From assembly GCF_001665395.1 (NCBI RefSeq), contig NZ_LZSG01000035.1:62001-126000 (forward strand): a DNA stretch of 64,000 nt, read 5' to 3'. The position numbers and the translations under genes were made by a program. Below the pieces are notes generated by a model. The model was not told the origin of the DNA. It saw only the letters and a program-made list of their open reading frames with translations, and did no database searches. Of this stretch, positions 28,284 to 38,084 are shown piece after piece; the stretch's first letter is position 1, and each line of letters begins with the position of its first letter. Origin of the DNA: Mycobacterium sp. 1164966.3 (GTDB lineage Bacteria; Actinomycetota; Actinomycetes; Mycobacteriales; Mycobacteriaceae).

Positions 28284-29825
28284 TCACGGCCGCCGCCATT
28301 CCCGGCCGGTCCGGCGCAGCATTTCGAACGCCGACTCCGGTCCCCAGGTGCCCGCCTCATACGGGTCGGGCTTGCCGTGCGCAGCCCAGTGGTCGAGGGC
28401 GGGATCGAGTATCTCCCAAGCCAATTCGACCTCCGCGTTGACGGGAAACAGCGACGGCTCGCCGAGGAGCACGTCGAGGATCAGTCGCTCGTAGGCCTCC
28501 GGTGATTCCTCGGCGAAGGCCGAGCCGTAGGAGAAGTCCATGTTGACGTCGCGGACCTCCATGGCGGTGCCGGGCACCTTGGAACCGAACCGCAAGGTGA
28601 CGCCCTCGTCGGGTTGCACCCGGATGACCATGGCGTTGGCGCCCAGCTCGTCGGTCATGGTGGCATCGAACGGCAGATGCGGTGCGCGCTTGAAAACCAA
28701 AGCGATCTCAGTGACCCTGCGCCCCAGCCGTTTTCCGGTCCGCAGGTAGAACGGCACGCCGGCCCAGCGCCGCGTGTCGACTTCAAGCGTGATGGCGGCG
28801 AACGTCTCGGTAGTGGAGTCCTCGGAGAATCCCTCCTCGTCGAGCAGCCCGACCACCTTCTCCCCGCCCTGCCAGCCGGCGGTGTACTGTCCGCGGCTGG
28901 TGGTCTCGTCGAGCGGCTCGGCAAGCTGCGTCGCCGAAAGCACCTTGATCTTCTCGGTTTGCAGCGACGACGGGTTGAAGCTGACCGGCTCTTCCATCGC
29001 GGTCAGCGCCAGCAGCTGCGTCAGGTGATTCTGGATGACATCGCGGGCCGCGCCGATGCCATCGTAATAGCCTGCGCGACCGCCCAATCCGATGTCCTCG
29101 GCCATCGTGATCTGCACGTGGTCGACGTAGTGCGAATTCCAGATCGGGTCGAACAGCTGGTTGGCGAACCGCATCGCCAGGATGTTCTGCACCGTCTCTT
29201 TGCCGAGGTAGTGGTCGATGCGGAAGACCGCCTCCTCCGGAAAGACCGCGTTGACCGACTTGTTCAGTGCCTGTGCACTCTGCAGGTCATGACCGAACGG
29301 CTTCTCGATGACGACCCGGCTCCACCGGTCGCCCTGTGGCCGCGCCAGTCCCGACTTGTGCAGCTGCTCGCACACCACCGGGAACGACTTGGGCGGGATC
29401 GCCAGGTAGAAGGCGTGATTACCGCCGGTGCCACGCTCGGCGTCGAGCTTCTCCAGCGTCTCGGCCAGCCGCGCGAACGCCTCGTCGTCATCGAAAGACC
29501 CTGGGACGAAACGGAATCCCTCGGCCAACCGGTCCCAATTCTGCTGCCGAAACGGTGTGCGGCAGTGCTGCTTGACCGCGTTGTACACGACCTCGCCGAA
29601 ATCCTGCGTGGTCCAGTCCCGGCGGGCGAATCCCACCAATGCGAACGACGGCGGCAGCAGGCCGCGGTTGGCCAGGTCATAGACGGCCGGCATCACCTTT
29701 TTGCGGGCCAGGTCACCGGTGACGCCGAAAATCACCATTCCGCATGGGCCTGCGATCCTGGGAAGCCGCTTATCCAGCTTGTCGCGCAGCGGGTTTCGCC
29801 ACTGCGCGGCCTTAGCTGGGGTCAT
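28284..29825 (-). CDS. zwf: Glucose-6-phosphate 1-dehydrogenase
   Basis: A 513-residue enzyme, the first step of the oxidative pentose phosphate pathway, producing NADPH (or reduced F420-independent NADPH) from glucose-6-phosphate. [17 protein letters not shown] is the nucleotide-binding start, [11 protein letters not shown] and RIDHYLGKE carry the substrate and catalytic residues. The ATG at 29825 gives [16 protein letters not shown], matching the family, and overlaps the tal stop by 4 nt. Positional homologue of zwf2 (Rv1447c). Confidence 0.96.
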   Translation of the reverse strand: MTPAKAAQWRNPLRDKLDKRLPRIAGPCGMVIFGVTGDLARKKVMPAVYDLANRGLLPPSFALVGFARRDWTTQDFGEVVYNAVKQHCRTPFRQQNWDRLAEGFRFVPGSFDDDEAFARLAETLEKLDAERGTGGNHAFYLAIPPKSFPVVCEQLHKSGLARPQGDRWSRVVIEKPFGHDLQSAQALNKSVNAVFPEEAVFRIDHYLGKETVQNILAMRFANQLFDPIWNSHYVDHVQITMAEDIGLGGRAGYYDGIGAARDVIQNHLTQLLALTAMEEPVSFNPSSLQTEKIKVLSATQLAEPLDETTSRGQYTAGWQGGEKVVGLLDEEGFSEDSTTETFAAITLEVDTRRWAGVPFYLRTGKRLGRRVTEIALVFKRAPHLPFDATMTDELGANAMVIRVQPDEGVTLRFGSKVPGTAMEVRDVNMDFSYGSAFAEESPEAYERLILDVLLGEPSLFPVNAEVELAWEILDPALDHWAAHGKPDPYEAGTWGPESAFEMLRRTGREWRRP

Positions 29826-30943
29826 TTGTCGGCAGAGTCGAGCTGCGCCTGCGTCTCCTTGAGTAGTTCCTTCCACGAGTCCTCGAACTTCTCGACGCCC
29901 TCGTTCTCCAGCACGATGAACACGTCGTCCAGGTCGACTCCCACCGCCGACAGCTGGTCGAACACCTCCTGAGCGGCCGAAGCCATGCCGGTAACGGTGT
30001 CGCCATTGATCACGCCGTGGTCGGCGACGGCGTCAATCGTCTTCTCCGGCATGGTGTTAACGGTGTTCGGGGCCACCAGTTCGGTCACGTAGAGGGTGTC
30101 GGAGTAGTCGGGGTTCTTGACGCCCGTCGAAGCCCACAGCGGCCGCTGCACCCGGGCCCCGTCGGACAGCAGCGTCTGATAGCGGTCGCCGCCCTCGAAG
30201 ACCTCCTGGTAGGCGGCGTAGGCCAGCCGGGCGTTGGCGACGCCGGCCTGTCCGCGCAGCGCGAGCGCCTCCTCGGAGTCGATCTTCTCCAGCCGCTTGT
30301 CCACCTCGGTGTCCACCCGCGAGACGAAAAACGATGCCACAGAGTGGATCTTCGACAGGTCGTGACCGGCTTCCTTCGCCTTTTCCAGCCCCGCCAGGTA
30401 GGCGTCCATCACCGCCCGGTGCCGCTCGACCGAGAAGATCAGGGTGACGTTGACCGAAACACCTTCCGCCAGAACGGCCGTGATGGCCGGAATGCCCTCC
30501 TCGGTGGCGGGGATCTTGATGAACAGGTTTGGCCGGTCGACGATCTTCCACAGCTCGACGGCCTGCTGGATGGTCTTGTCCGCGTCACGCGCCATTCGGG
30601 GGTCGACCTCGATAGACACCCGACCGTCGACCCCGTCAGAAGACTCCCACTGCGGCCTCAGCACGTCGCAGGCGTTGCGTACGTCATCGGTGGTGACCGT
30701 GCGAATCGTGGCATCGACGTCGGCTCCGCGCTCGGCCAGCTCGGTGATCTGATCGTCGTAGGTATCGCTGTCGGCCAGCGCCTTCTGGAAGATCGACGGG
30801 TTGGTAGTCACTCCCACCACACATTTGGTGTCGATCAGCTCCTGCAAATTGCCCGAACGCAGTCGCTCCCGAGACAAGTCATCCAGCCATACCGATACCC
30901 CCGCGGCACTCAACGCCGCGAGGTTGGCGTTTTGAGTGGTCAT
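29822..30943 (-). CDS. tal: Transaldolase
   Basis: A 373-residue transaldolase of the longer actinobacterial type, moving a dihydroxyacetone unit between sugar phosphates in the non-oxidative pentose phosphate pathway. [13 protein letters not shown] near residue 42 and the Schiff-base lysine region [15 protein letters not shown] near 140 are clear, with [13 protein letters not shown] near 205. The ATG at 30943 follows 15 nt after tkt. The stop overlaps zwf by 4 nt. Positional homologue of Rv1448c. Confidence 0.96.
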   Translation of the reverse strand: MTTQNANLAALSAAGVSVWLDDLSRERLRSGNLQELIDTKCVVGVTTNPSIFQKALADSDTYDDQITELAERGADVDATIRTVTTDDVRNACDVLRPQWESSDGVDGRVSIEVDPRMARDADKTIQQAVELWKIVDRPNLFIKIPATEEGIPAITAVLAEGVSVNVTLIFSVERHRAVMDAYLAGLEKAKEAGHDLSKIHSVASFFVSRVDTEVDKRLEKIDSEEALALRGQAGVANARLAYAAYQEVFEGGDRYQTLLSDGARVQRPLWASTGVKNPDYSDTLYVTELVAPNTVNTMPEKTIDAVADHGVINGDTVTGMASAAQEVFDQLSAVGVDLDDVFIVLENEGVEKFEDSWKELLKETQAQLDSADK

Positions 30944-30958
30944 GCCAATTACCCTCTC

Positions 30959-33049
30959 TCAGTTGTCCACTACCTGTTCCGCGGCATCTGCGACGGCCTC
31001 CGCTGTGAAGCCGTACTCACGGAACAATGTCTTGTAATCCGCGGATTCTCCATAGTGCTCGATAGATACGATTTTTCCGGTGTCGCCCACCAGCTTGTGC
31101 CAGCACTGCGCGACACCGGCCTCGACGGCCACCCGGGCCGACACCGACGGGGGCAGCACGCTGTCGCGGTATTCGTGCGGCTGCGACTCGAACCACTCCA
31201 CGCACGGCATGGACACCACCCGCGCGACGATGTCCTTGTCCGCCAACAACTTCTGCGCCGCGACCGAGATCTGGACCTCGGAGCCGGTGGCGATCAGCAC
31301 GACGTCGGGTTCTTCACCTCCGTCGTCGCCGAGGATGTAACCACCCCGTTCGACACCCTCGAAGCTGGTGCCCTCCAGCACCGGGACATTCTGGCGGGTC
31401 AGGACCAGGCCGACCGGACCGCTGCCGTTACCGCGGGCCAGGATTGTCCGCCACGCGTAGGCCGTCTCGTTGGCGTCGGCCGGTCGCACCACCGACAGGT
31501 TGGGGATGGCGCGCAGCGCCGACAGGTGCTCGATCGGCTGGTGGGTCGGGCCGTCTTCGCCCAGGCCGATCGAATCGTGCGTCCACACATAGATGGTGTC
31601 GATGTCCATCAGCGACGCCAGCCGCACCGCCGGGCGCATGTAGTCGGAGAACTGCAGGAACGTGGCGCCGTAGGCCCGGGTCGGGCCATGCAGCACAATG
31701 CCGGACAGGATGGCGGCCATCGCGTGTTCACGAACGCCGAAATGCAAGGTGCGGCCATACCAGTGCGCGGTGTAGTCCTTGGTCGAAATCGAGGGTGGGC
31801 CAAAGGAATCGGCGCCCTTGATGGTGGTGTTGGTGCTGCCCGCCAGGTCGGCCGAACCGCCCCACAGCTCGGGCAGATTCGGACCCACCGCGTCGAGCAC
31901 CGCGTTCGATGCTTTCCGGGTGGCGATTTCGTCGGAGCCAGGTTCCCAGTGCGGCACGTCGGCGTCCCAGCCGTCGGGCAGCTTCTCGGCCGTCAACCGG
32001 TCCAGTAGCGCCTTGCGTTCGGGCTCGCGCTGCGCCCAGGTATCGAACTCCGGTTGCCACTTCTCGTGCGCTTCCCTGCCGCGCTCGATCAGCTTGCGGG
32101 TGTGGGTGATGACGTCGTCGCGAACCTCGAAATTCTTGTCAGGGTCGAATCCGAGGATCTTCTTGACGGCGGCCACCTCGTCGTCACCGAGGGCGGCGCC
32201 ATGCGCCTTGCCGGTGTTCATCAGGTTGGGCGCCGGATAGCCGATGATGGTGCGCAGCGAGATGAACGACGGCCGGTCGGTGACGGCTTGCGCGTTAGCG
32301 ATCGCCTCCTCGATGGCGACGACGTTCTCGCCGCCCTCGACCTTCTGTACGTGCCAGCCGTAGGCCTCATAGCGGGCGGCGGTGTCTTCGCACAGCGCGA
32401 TGTTGGTGTCATCCTCGATCGAGATCTGGTTGTGGTCGTAGAACACGATGAGGTTGCCCAGCTGCTGTACGGCCGCCAACGAGGACGCCTCTGAGGTGAC
32501 GCCCTCTTCGATGTCGCCGTCGGAGGCGATCACATAGATGCGGTGGTCGAACGGGCTTTCTCCCGGTGCGGCGTCCGGGTCGAAGAGGCCGCGCTCGTAG
32601 CGCGATGCCATCGCCATCCCGACCGCTGACGCCAGGCCCTGCCCGAGCGGGCCCGTGGTGATCTCAACACCTTTGGTGTGCCGGAACTCCGGGTGTCCGG
32701 GAGTCTTGGATCCCCAGGTGCGCAGCGATTCAATGTCGGACAGTTCCAGGCCCCAGCCGCCGAGATAGAGCTGCAGATACAGGGTCAGGCTGCTGTGTCC
32801 GGCCGATAGCACGAATCGGTCACGACCCAACCAGTACGGGTCGCTGGGGTCGTGGCGCATCGTGCGCTGAAATAGCGTGTACGCCAGGGGGGCCAGGCTC
32901 ATCGCCGTCCCCGGGTGGCCGTTGCCGACTTTCTGGACCGCGTCGGCGGCCAAAACGCGGATGGTGTCGACAGCGGCCGAATCGATCTCGGTCCAGTCGT
33001 CGGGCAGGTGCTGTTGAGTCAGCGTGGAGATCTCTTCGAGTGTGGTCAC
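30959..33049 (-). CDS. tkt: Transketolase
   Basis: A 696-residue thiamine-diphosphate enzyme. GNGHPGTAMSLAPLAY near residue 45 and the ThDP/Mg motif with SDGDIEEGVTSEASS near 160 are intact. The pyrimidine-domain DSIGLGEDGPTHQPIEHLSA near 480 is complete. I chose the GTG at 33049 (opening VTTLEEIS) because it matches the family; the frame is open 13 codons upstream. It heads the minus-strand operon tkt–tal–zwf–opcA–pgl and is divergent from ctaB. Positional homologue of Rv1449c. Confidence 0.97.
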   Translation of the reverse strand: MTTLEEISTLTQQHLPDDWTEIDSAAVDTIRVLAADAVQKVGNGHPGTAMSLAPLAYTLFQRTMRHDPSDPYWLGRDRFVLSAGHSSLTLYLQLYLGGWGLELSDIESLRTWGSKTPGHPEFRHTKGVEITTGPLGQGLASAVGMAMASRYERGLFDPDAAPGESPFDHRIYVIASDGDIEEGVTSEASSLAAVQQLGNLIVFYDHNQISIEDDTNIALCEDTAARYEAYGWHVQKVEGGENVVAIEEAIANAQAVTDRPSFISLRTIIGYPAPNLMNTGKAHGAALGDDEVAAVKKILGFDPDKNFEVRDDVITHTRKLIERGREAHEKWQPEFDTWAQREPERKALLDRLTAEKLPDGWDADVPHWEPGSDEIATRKASNAVLDAVGPNLPELWGGSADLAGSTNTTIKGADSFGPPSISTKDYTAHWYGRTLHFGVREHAMAAILSGIVLHGPTRAYGATFLQFSDYMRPAVRLASLMDIDTIYVWTHDSIGLGEDGPTHQPIEHLSALRAIPNLSVVRPADANETAYAWRTILARGNGSGPVGLVLTRQNVPVLEGTSFEGVERGGYILGDDGGEEPDVVLIATGSEVQISVAAQKLLADKDIVARVVSMPCVEWFESQPHEYRDSVLPPSVSARVAVEAGVAQCWHKLVGDTGKIVSIEHYGESADYKTLFREYGFTAEAVADAAEQVVDN

Positions 33050-33260
33050 AGACGCAGTCCTTGGGTCATGAAGCTGATCAATCCTCACCCTAGTGCGGGA
33101 GGGCTTGCTATTGCAGGGCCGGATTTCGGGTACCCAGGGCCGGCCCCGCGAAATCCAATGTGAAAATTACGTGCCGGCCGCTTACGCTGTCCGATCAATC
33201 CGGGCGATCCGAGAAAAAGTCCGTGAATAGACCCTGCGGCGCGGCGGCGGTGGGCATGCT

Positions 33261-33284
33261 GTCTACCATCGTGTGTAGTAGAAG
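33261..33284. promoter_or_regulatory. CTAC…GTAGTAGAAG dyad upstream of ctaB
   Basis: The segment reads GTCTACCATCGTGTGTAG followed by TAGAAG. CTAC and GTAG form an inverted repeat around CATCGTGT. It lies 35-58 nt before the ctaB TTG start, in the 269-nt gap between divergent tkt and ctaB. A very similar segment occurs upstream of ctaA at 37206-37226. The TACTAC/GTAGTA core resembles the MecI/BlaI-type operator core; the assignment to BlaI is only a suggestion. Confidence 0.45.
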
Positions 33285-33318
33285 CTGCGCGCTGCTGCGA
33301 CCCCGAGGAGTAAAAGCG

Positions 33319-34290
33319 TTGAGCGTTCGCGGGCGCGTTACGTCGAGCCGGATGCCCGGCACCGCCCGGCGCCGAGCCGGGCCGGACGCCGAAAAGGCGA
33401 GAAGCCGGGCAACCGGCGTCGTCCTGGCTTACCTGGCCCTGACCAAGCCTCGAGTAATCGAGTTGCTGTTGGTGACCGCGATACCCGCGATGCTGCTGGC
33501 CGATCGCGGCCACGTGAGCCCGCTGTTGATCCTCAACACGCTGATCGGCGGCATGATGGCCGCCGGCGGCGCCAACACGCTCAACTGCGTGGCCGACGCC
33601 GATATCGACAAGGTGATGAAGCGCACGGCGCGGCGCCCGCTGGCCCGAGAGGCGGTGCCCCGGCGAAACGCACTGGTGCTGGGCCTGGTGTTGAGCATCG
33701 GCTCGTTTTTCTGGCTGTGGTGGACGACCAACCTGCTGTCGGGTCTGCTGGCCGTGGCGACCATCGCTTTCTACGTGTTCGTCTACACCCTGCTGCTCAA
33801 GCGACGCACGTCACAGAACGTTGTCTGGGGCGGCGCGGCGGGCTGCATGCCGGTGATGATCGGCTGGTCGGCGGTGACCGGTGGCATCGGCTGGCCGGCA
33901 GTGGCGATGTTCGCGATCATCTTTTTGTGGACGCCGCCGCACACCTGGGCCCTGGCGATGCGGTACAAGGAGGACTACAAAGCGGCCGGTGTACCGATGT
34001 TGCCGGCCGTCGCCACCGAACGTCAGGTCACCAAGCAGATTCTGGTCTACACCTGGCTTACCGTGCTGGCGACGCTGGTGCTGGCGCTGGCCGCCGGATG
34101 GCTTTATGCGGCGGTCGCGGTGGTGGCCGGGGCGTGGTTCCTGGCGATGGCCCACCAGTTGTACGCCGGCGTGCGTGCGGGTGAGCCGGTGAAGCCCCTG
34201 CGGCTGTTCCTGCAGTCGAATAACTATCTGGCGCTGGTCTTCTGCGCGTTGGCGGTCGACTCGGTGATCGCGCTGCCGACATTGATCTGA
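33319..34290 (+). CDS. ctaB: Protoheme IX farnesyltransferase (heme O synthase)
   Basis: A 323-residue UbiA-family membrane prenyltransferase that attaches farnesyl to heme B to make heme O for the aa3 cytochrome oxidase. About nine transmembrane segments start at residue 35 ([20 protein letters not shown]). The prenyl-diphosphate motif [20 protein letters not shown] and the second site [14 protein letters not shown] are intact. The TTG at 33319 is preceded by GAGGAG and gives LSVRGRV, matching the Rv1451 opening; longer starts upstream lack homology. It probably stands alone and its 3' end faces the convergent qor gene across 113 nt that contain a GTGTCCCATGGGTCAC near-palindrome. Confidence 0.94.
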   Translation: MSVRGRVTSSRMPGTARRRAGPDAEKARSRATGVVLAYLALTKPRVIELLLVTAIPAMLLADRGHVSPLLILNTLIGGMMAAGGANTLNCVADADIDKVMKRTARRPLAREAVPRRNALVLGLVLSIGSFFWLWWTTNLLSGLLAVATIAFYVFVYTLLLKRRTSQNVVWGGAAGCMPVMIGWSAVTGGIGWPAVAMFAIIFLWTPPHTWALAMRYKEDYKAAGVPMLPAVATERQVTKQILVYTWLTVLATLVLALAAGWLYAAVAVVAGAWFLAMAHQLYAGVRAGEPVKPLRLFLQSNNYLALVFCALAVDSVIALPTLI

Positions 34291-34403
34291 GCTGCGCCGG
34301 CACGCGTGTCCCATGGGTCACTTCAGCACCGCAACGGGCTGCGTGGTCCGATTCGGATATGCGATAGGCCCGTGCTGGTGTGGCAGATGGGATTTGCTCG
34401 GGG

Positions 34404-35384
34404 TTATGGCAGCAGCACGATCGAGCCGGTCGTCTTGCGGCCCTGCAAATCCTCGTGCGCGCGTGCCGCATCGGACAGCGGATAACGTCCGCCCACTTCG
34501 ACGGTCACGGCCCCGCTGCCGAGCACGTCGAACAGCTCCGCTGCGCGCCAGCTGAACTCCTCGCCGGTGCGGATGAAGTGCGCCAGCGAGGGCCGGGTGA
34601 GGTAGACCGAGCCGGCATAGTTGAGACGCTGCGGATCGAAGGGGGGGACGGGTCCGCTGGCGGCGCCGAACAACGCCAGCGTTCCCCGGACGGCCAGGCT
34701 GGACAGGCTGGCGTCGAACGTGCTGGCCCCGACGCCGTCGTACACCACGGCGACGCCGGCGCCCCCCGTCATCGCACGCACCTTGTCGCCGAACTCAGCC
34801 GCTTCGGTGGGGTAGGGGAGCACCTCGGCGGCGCCGGCCTGCCGCGACAGCCGCTCCTTCTCGGGAGTCGAGACGGTGGTGATCACCCGGGCGCCCAGGC
34901 GGGTGGCCCATTGCGTCAGGATCAGCCCGACCCCGCCGGCACCGGCATGTATCAACACCGTGTCGCCGCTTTGCACCGGGTACACCGACTTCAGCAGGTA
35001 GTGGGCGGTCAGGCCCTTCAGCAGCGCCGAAGCCGCCACGTCGGAACCCACCGATTCGGGCACCTTAGCAGTCAAAAGCGCTGGCGCAGTGCAGAATTCG
35101 GCGTAGCCGCCGTTAGCCGAGGGACTCACCACCCGGTCGCCCACGGCCAGGCCCACGCTGTCCGCTTGGTCTCCCAGGGCAGCGACCGTCCCGCACACCT
35201 CGGATCCGACGACGAACGGCAGCGGGCGTGCATACTGCCCCGAACGGAAATAGGTGTCGATGAAGTTGACGCCGATCGCCTCGGCCTTGATCAGTAGCTC
35301 ACCCTGCCCCGGCTCGGGTCGCGGAACGTCGACGTAGCGCAGGACACCGGGGCCACCGGTTTCGGACACTTCGATCGCATGCAT
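34404..35384 (-). CDS. qor: Quinone oxidoreductase (zinc-independent MDR family)
   Basis: A 326-residue medium-chain reductase that uses NADPH to reduce quinones. The opening MHAIEVSETGGPGVLRYVDV, VGSEVCGTV near residue 65, and the coenzyme-binding AGAGGVGLILTQWA near 145 are typical. No structural or catalytic zinc cysteines are seen. The ATG at 35384 was chosen; the frame opens 19 codons farther but without homology. It is divergent from the gene at 35404, leaving only 19 nt between the two starts. Positional homologue of Rv1454c. Confidence 0.92.
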   Translation of the reverse strand: MHAIEVSETGGPGVLRYVDVPRPEPGQGELLIKAEAIGVNFIDTYFRSGQYARPLPFVVGSEVCGTVAALGDQADSVGLAVGDRVVSPSANGGYAEFCTAPALLTAKVPESVGSDVAASALLKGLTAHYLLKSVYPVQSGDTVLIHAGAGGVGLILTQWATRLGARVITTVSTPEKERLSRQAGAAEVLPYPTEAAEFGDKVRAMTGGAGVAVVYDGVGASTFDASLSSLAVRGTLALFGAASGPVPPFDPQRLNYAGSVYLTRPSLAHFIRTGEEFSWRAAELFDVLGSGAVTVEVGGRYPLSDAARAHEDLQGRKTTGSIVLLP

Positions 35385-35403
35385 GTGGTTATCATGCCCG
35401 TGA

Positions 35404-36273
35404 ATGAAGTTAGCGCGGCCAGACGTCTTCCACCCGCGCATCGTGCTGGCCGGGTGTCCGCGACAAGTCGCCGGAGACGGCGATGACGCCGGGCTGCTTG
35501 GCGCCCTGCGGCACCGCGGCCTGCACGCGCACTGGCTGTCCTGGGACGATCCCGAGATACGTCGCGCGGACCTGGTGATACTGCGGGCTGCCCACGACTA
35601 CTCCGAGCGGCTCGGCGAATTCCTGGCCTGGACGCTGGAGGTGAAAAACCTGTTTAACCCGCCCGCGGCGGTGGCCTGGAACGCCGACCGGCGCTATCTT
35701 GGCAAGCTCGCGAGCCAGCAGGTTCCGACAGTGCCTGGACAGATCTTCGCGCCGGGCGATCAGGTGCGGCTGCCGCGCATGGGGCAGATCTTCGTCAGCG
35801 CGACCCTCGGGTCGGGAACGCGGCGTTGTCCCGACCGGTCGGCGGCCGCCGAGCGCGCTGCCGAACTGCAGGCGGCCGGACGCAGCGTGTTCGTGCAGCC
35901 CTGCGATTCGGCTACCGAGACCGTGCTGATCTTCTTGTGCGGCGAGCAGTCGCATGCGTTCACCCTGCGGGCCGGCGCGTTGCACCAGGCCGAACCCAAT
36001 TTCGAGATCTGGGCTGTCGGAGCGGCGGCGCTGGTCGGCGCGGCGACCCAAATCGGCATCAGCACAAGCGATTTGCTTTATGCGCGCGCCCATGTGATCG
36101 GCGGCGCCGACGACCCGCGACTGCTGGAACTGCAGTTGGTCGAGCCGTCGCTGGGCTGGCTGAACCTGGATGCCGGCACCCGGGACCTGGCGCAGCGCGA
36201 GTTCGCGCTGGGTGTGGAGTCAGCGCTGGAGCGGTTGGGGCTCGGCCCGCTCTCGCGACCGTTCCCGCATTGA
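35404..36273 (+). CDS. ATP-grasp-like conserved hypothetical protein
   Basis: A 289-residue protein at the Rv1455 position. The pattern (RAAHDYSERLGEFLAW, NPPAAVAWNADRRYLGKLAS, then a central basic/acidic domain and a C-terminal LELQLVEPSLGWLNLDAG segment) resembles the ATP-grasp ligases related to glutathione synthetase and DcsG. No substrate can be given. The ATG at 35404 leaves only 19 nt to the divergent qor start; the GTG at 35442 is a possible alternative that would make room for promoters. The last 54 nt overlap the 3' end of the convergent ctaA. Confidence 0.75.
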   Translation: MKLARPDVFHPRIVLAGCPRQVAGDGDDAGLLGALRHRGLHAHWLSWDDPEIRRADLVILRAAHDYSERLGEFLAWTLEVKNLFNPPAAVAWNADRRYLGKLASQQVPTVPGQIFAPGDQVRLPRMGQIFVSATLGSGTRRCPDRSAAAERAAELQAAGRSVFVQPCDSATETVLIFLCGEQSHAFTLRAGALHQAEPNFEIWAVGAAALVGAATQIGISTSDLLYARAHVIGGADDPRLLELQLVEPSLGWLNLDAGTRDLAQREFALGVESALERLGLGPLSRPFPH

Positions 36274-37188
36274 GGCCCATAGCGCGGCGGTGGCCGCGGT
36301 GCATGCCGCGGCGCCCGCCACGTGGATGGCGACCAACGCGGGCGGTACCCCGGTGAAGTACTGCGTGGTGCCGACGGCAGCCTGCGCGAACACCAGCGCC
36401 ACCAACACGGCCAGCCGGGCCCGTACCGGCCGAGCGGCGCCGACGGCAAGCAGCCCGAAGCCCAGTCCGACTAGCAGCGCCAGGTAGGCGATCAGCAGCG
36501 ACGAGTGCATGTGTACCAGTGTGGTGATCTCGACTTTCAGGCGTGGCACGGTCCGGCTGGGGCTCCTGTCACCCGCGTGCGGTCCGGCCGCGGTCACCAG
36601 CGTGCCCGTCACCAGCACAGCGGCCAGGTTCAGCGCGCTGAGCGCGGTCAGCGCGCGCAACGGCTTCGCCACCCGATGCTCGACCACACCATCGTCGGGC
36701 TCGCCGACCTTCACATAGAGCAGCACCGATAACCACACCATGGTCATCGACGCGAGCAGGTGGACGGCCACCGTCCACCACAGCAACCCGGTGCGCACGG
36801 TGATACCGCCGATCACCGCCTGCACGACCGTCGACGCCGGCATCAGCCAGGCGTAGACCACCACCTGGGTGCGCCGTCGGGCCCGGGTGACGGCCAGCAC
36901 GGCCATTATCGCGGTGATGACGACCGCGATGGTGATCATCCGGTTGCCGAACTCGACCGCCTGGTGGATGCGCGGCACTTCGGCCACCGCTATCGGGACG
37001 AAGCTGCCCGGAAAGCACTGCGGCCAGGTCGGGCAGCCCAGGCCCGAGGCGGTGACCCGAACGATCGCGCCGGTGACGGCGATGCCGCCCTGACTCAGGA
37101 TGACGGCGGCGGCGATCACCCGCTGGACACGCAGGCTGGGGTCGGGGAGCAGGTCCACCAACCGCAGTAGCGCTCGTCCGACGGGCAT
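36220..37188 (-). CDS. ctaA: Heme A synthase
   Basis: A 322-residue COX15/CtaA membrane protein that oxidises heme O to heme A. Eight hydrophobic helices can be traced. RVTASGLGCPTWPQCFPGS after helix 1 contains the extracytoplasmic cysteine pair; conserved His residues lie in EVPRIHQAVEFGNR, VHLLASMTMVWL, LVHMHSSLLIAYL and VAIHVAGAAA. The ATG at 37188 matches the Rv1456c opening. A dyad shared with ctaB lies 18 nt upstream of the start. Its 3' end overlaps the convergent ATP-grasp-like gene by 54 nt. Confidence 0.95.
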   Translation of the reverse strand: MPVGRALLRLVDLLPDPSLRVQRVIAAAVILSQGGIAVTGAIVRVTASGLGCPTWPQCFPGSFVPIAVAEVPRIHQAVEFGNRMITIAVVITAIMAVLAVTRARRRTQVVVYAWLMPASTVVQAVIGGITVRTGLLWWTVAVHLLASMTMVWLSVLLYVKVGEPDDGVVEHRVAKPLRALTALSALNLAAVLVTGTLVTAAGPHAGDRSPSRTVPRLKVEITTLVHMHSSLLIAYLALLVGLGFGLLAVGAARPVRARLAVLVALVFAQAAVGTTQYFTGVPPALVAIHVAGAAACTAATAALWASMRERSRERAEPQPLQR

Positions 37189-37205
37189 CGCCCGATCGTA
37201 ACGAC

Positions 37206-37226
37206 AACTACATCGCGTAGTAGAAG
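37206..37226. promoter_or_regulatory. AACTACATCG…GTAGTAGAAG dyad upstream of ctaA
   Basis: The segment reads AACTACATCGCGTAGTAGAA plus G on the plus strand, i.e. TTCTACTACGCGATGTAGTT in the ctaA direction. The half-sites CTAC and GTAG are separated by 5 nt. It starts 18 nt upstream of the ctaA ATG, so it could cover the promoter or transcription start. It matches the segment at 33261-33284 before ctaB at most positions, apart from insertions in the spacer. Confidence 0.45.
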
Positions 37227-37298
37227 AGGCAGGCCCGGCGCCGAGCCTGCCTCGAACTTTCACGCCATGGCCGCAGACTGAATCGGCGACAAAAGGCC

Positions 37299-38084
37299 TT
37301 AGGTGAAGCGGAACCAGCGGCGCGCGGCCAACGCGGCGAGCGCACCCCACACCGCCAGCACGGCGAACCCGAACCAGTCCACCGACAAGCTCATGGCCTG
37401 CGACAGCGCCTCGGTGAGCGCTCCCGATGGAGTGAGCCGGGCGGCCCACTTGACCGCCGGCGGGATCATGCTGGTTTCCAGAGTCAGGGCACCGAACCCG
37501 GCGAAGACGAACCACATCAGGTTGGCGAGCGCCAGGACGATCTCGGCCCGCAAGGTGCCGCCGAGCAGCAGGCCGAGCGCCGCAAATCCCGCGGTGCCCA
37601 GCGCGATGACTGCCGCGCCCAGGGCCAGCGCGGCCAGCGCCGGCCGCCAGCCGAGCGCAAACCCGATGACGCCCAACAGAATTGCCTGCAGGAAGACGGT
37701 GAACACGACGGCCAGTGCCTTGCCGATGATGATTCCCCACACGGGCAGGGGCGTTGCTCCAAGCCGCTTCAATGCGCCGTAGCGGCGATCGAATGCAACG
37801 GCGATCGCCTGTCCGGTGAACGCGGTGGAGATGACCGCCAGCGCCATGATGGCGGGAACGAATACCGCGGCGCGGTGTGATCCGAACGAGCCCAGCGGCA
37901 GCAGCGTGAGCCCGACCAGCAGTGTGATCGGAATGAACATGGTCAACAACAACTGCTCGCCGTTGCGTAACAGCAGCTTCAGCTCCAGGCCGAACTGCGC
38001 GGCCAGCATCCGGGACACGGCGTTGGGACGCGGATCCGGGGCGAAGGTGCCGGGCGGAAACACGTCGCTTTTCTCCGTCGTCAT
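37299..38084 (-). CDS. ABC transporter permease (ABC-2 type)
   Basis: A 261-residue membrane protein with six hydrophobic helices (for example LLLTMFIPITLLVGLTLLP near residue 45 and VLALANLMWFVFAGFGALTL near 190). The family feature DRRYGALKRLGATPLPVW sits between helices 3 and 4. It is the membrane part of an exporter whose ATPase is the preceding gene (stop/start overlap ATGA at 38081-38084). Positional homologue of Rv1457c. The substrate is unknown; DrrB-like permeases often export lipids or drugs. 110 nt separate its stop from the ctaA start. Confidence 0.92.
   Translation of the reverse strand: MTTEKSDVFPPGTFAPDPRPNAVSRMLAAQFGLELKLLLRNGEQLLLTMFIPITLLVGLTLLPLGSFGSHRAAVFVPAIMALAVISTAFTGQAIAVAFDRRYGALKRLGATPLPVWGIIIGKALAVVFTVFLQAILLGVIGFALGWRPALAALALGAAVIALGTAGFAALGLLLGGTLRAEIVLALANLMWFVFAGFGALTLETSMIPPAVKWAARLTPSGALTEALSQAMSLSVDWFGFAVLAVWGALAALAARRWFRFT

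Noticed and set aside
30017..32008. A 663-codon open frame on the plus strand opposite tal and tkt
   Set aside because: It mirrors the high-GC codon structure of the genuine minus-strand genes, has no recognisable domain, and tal/tkt are certain.
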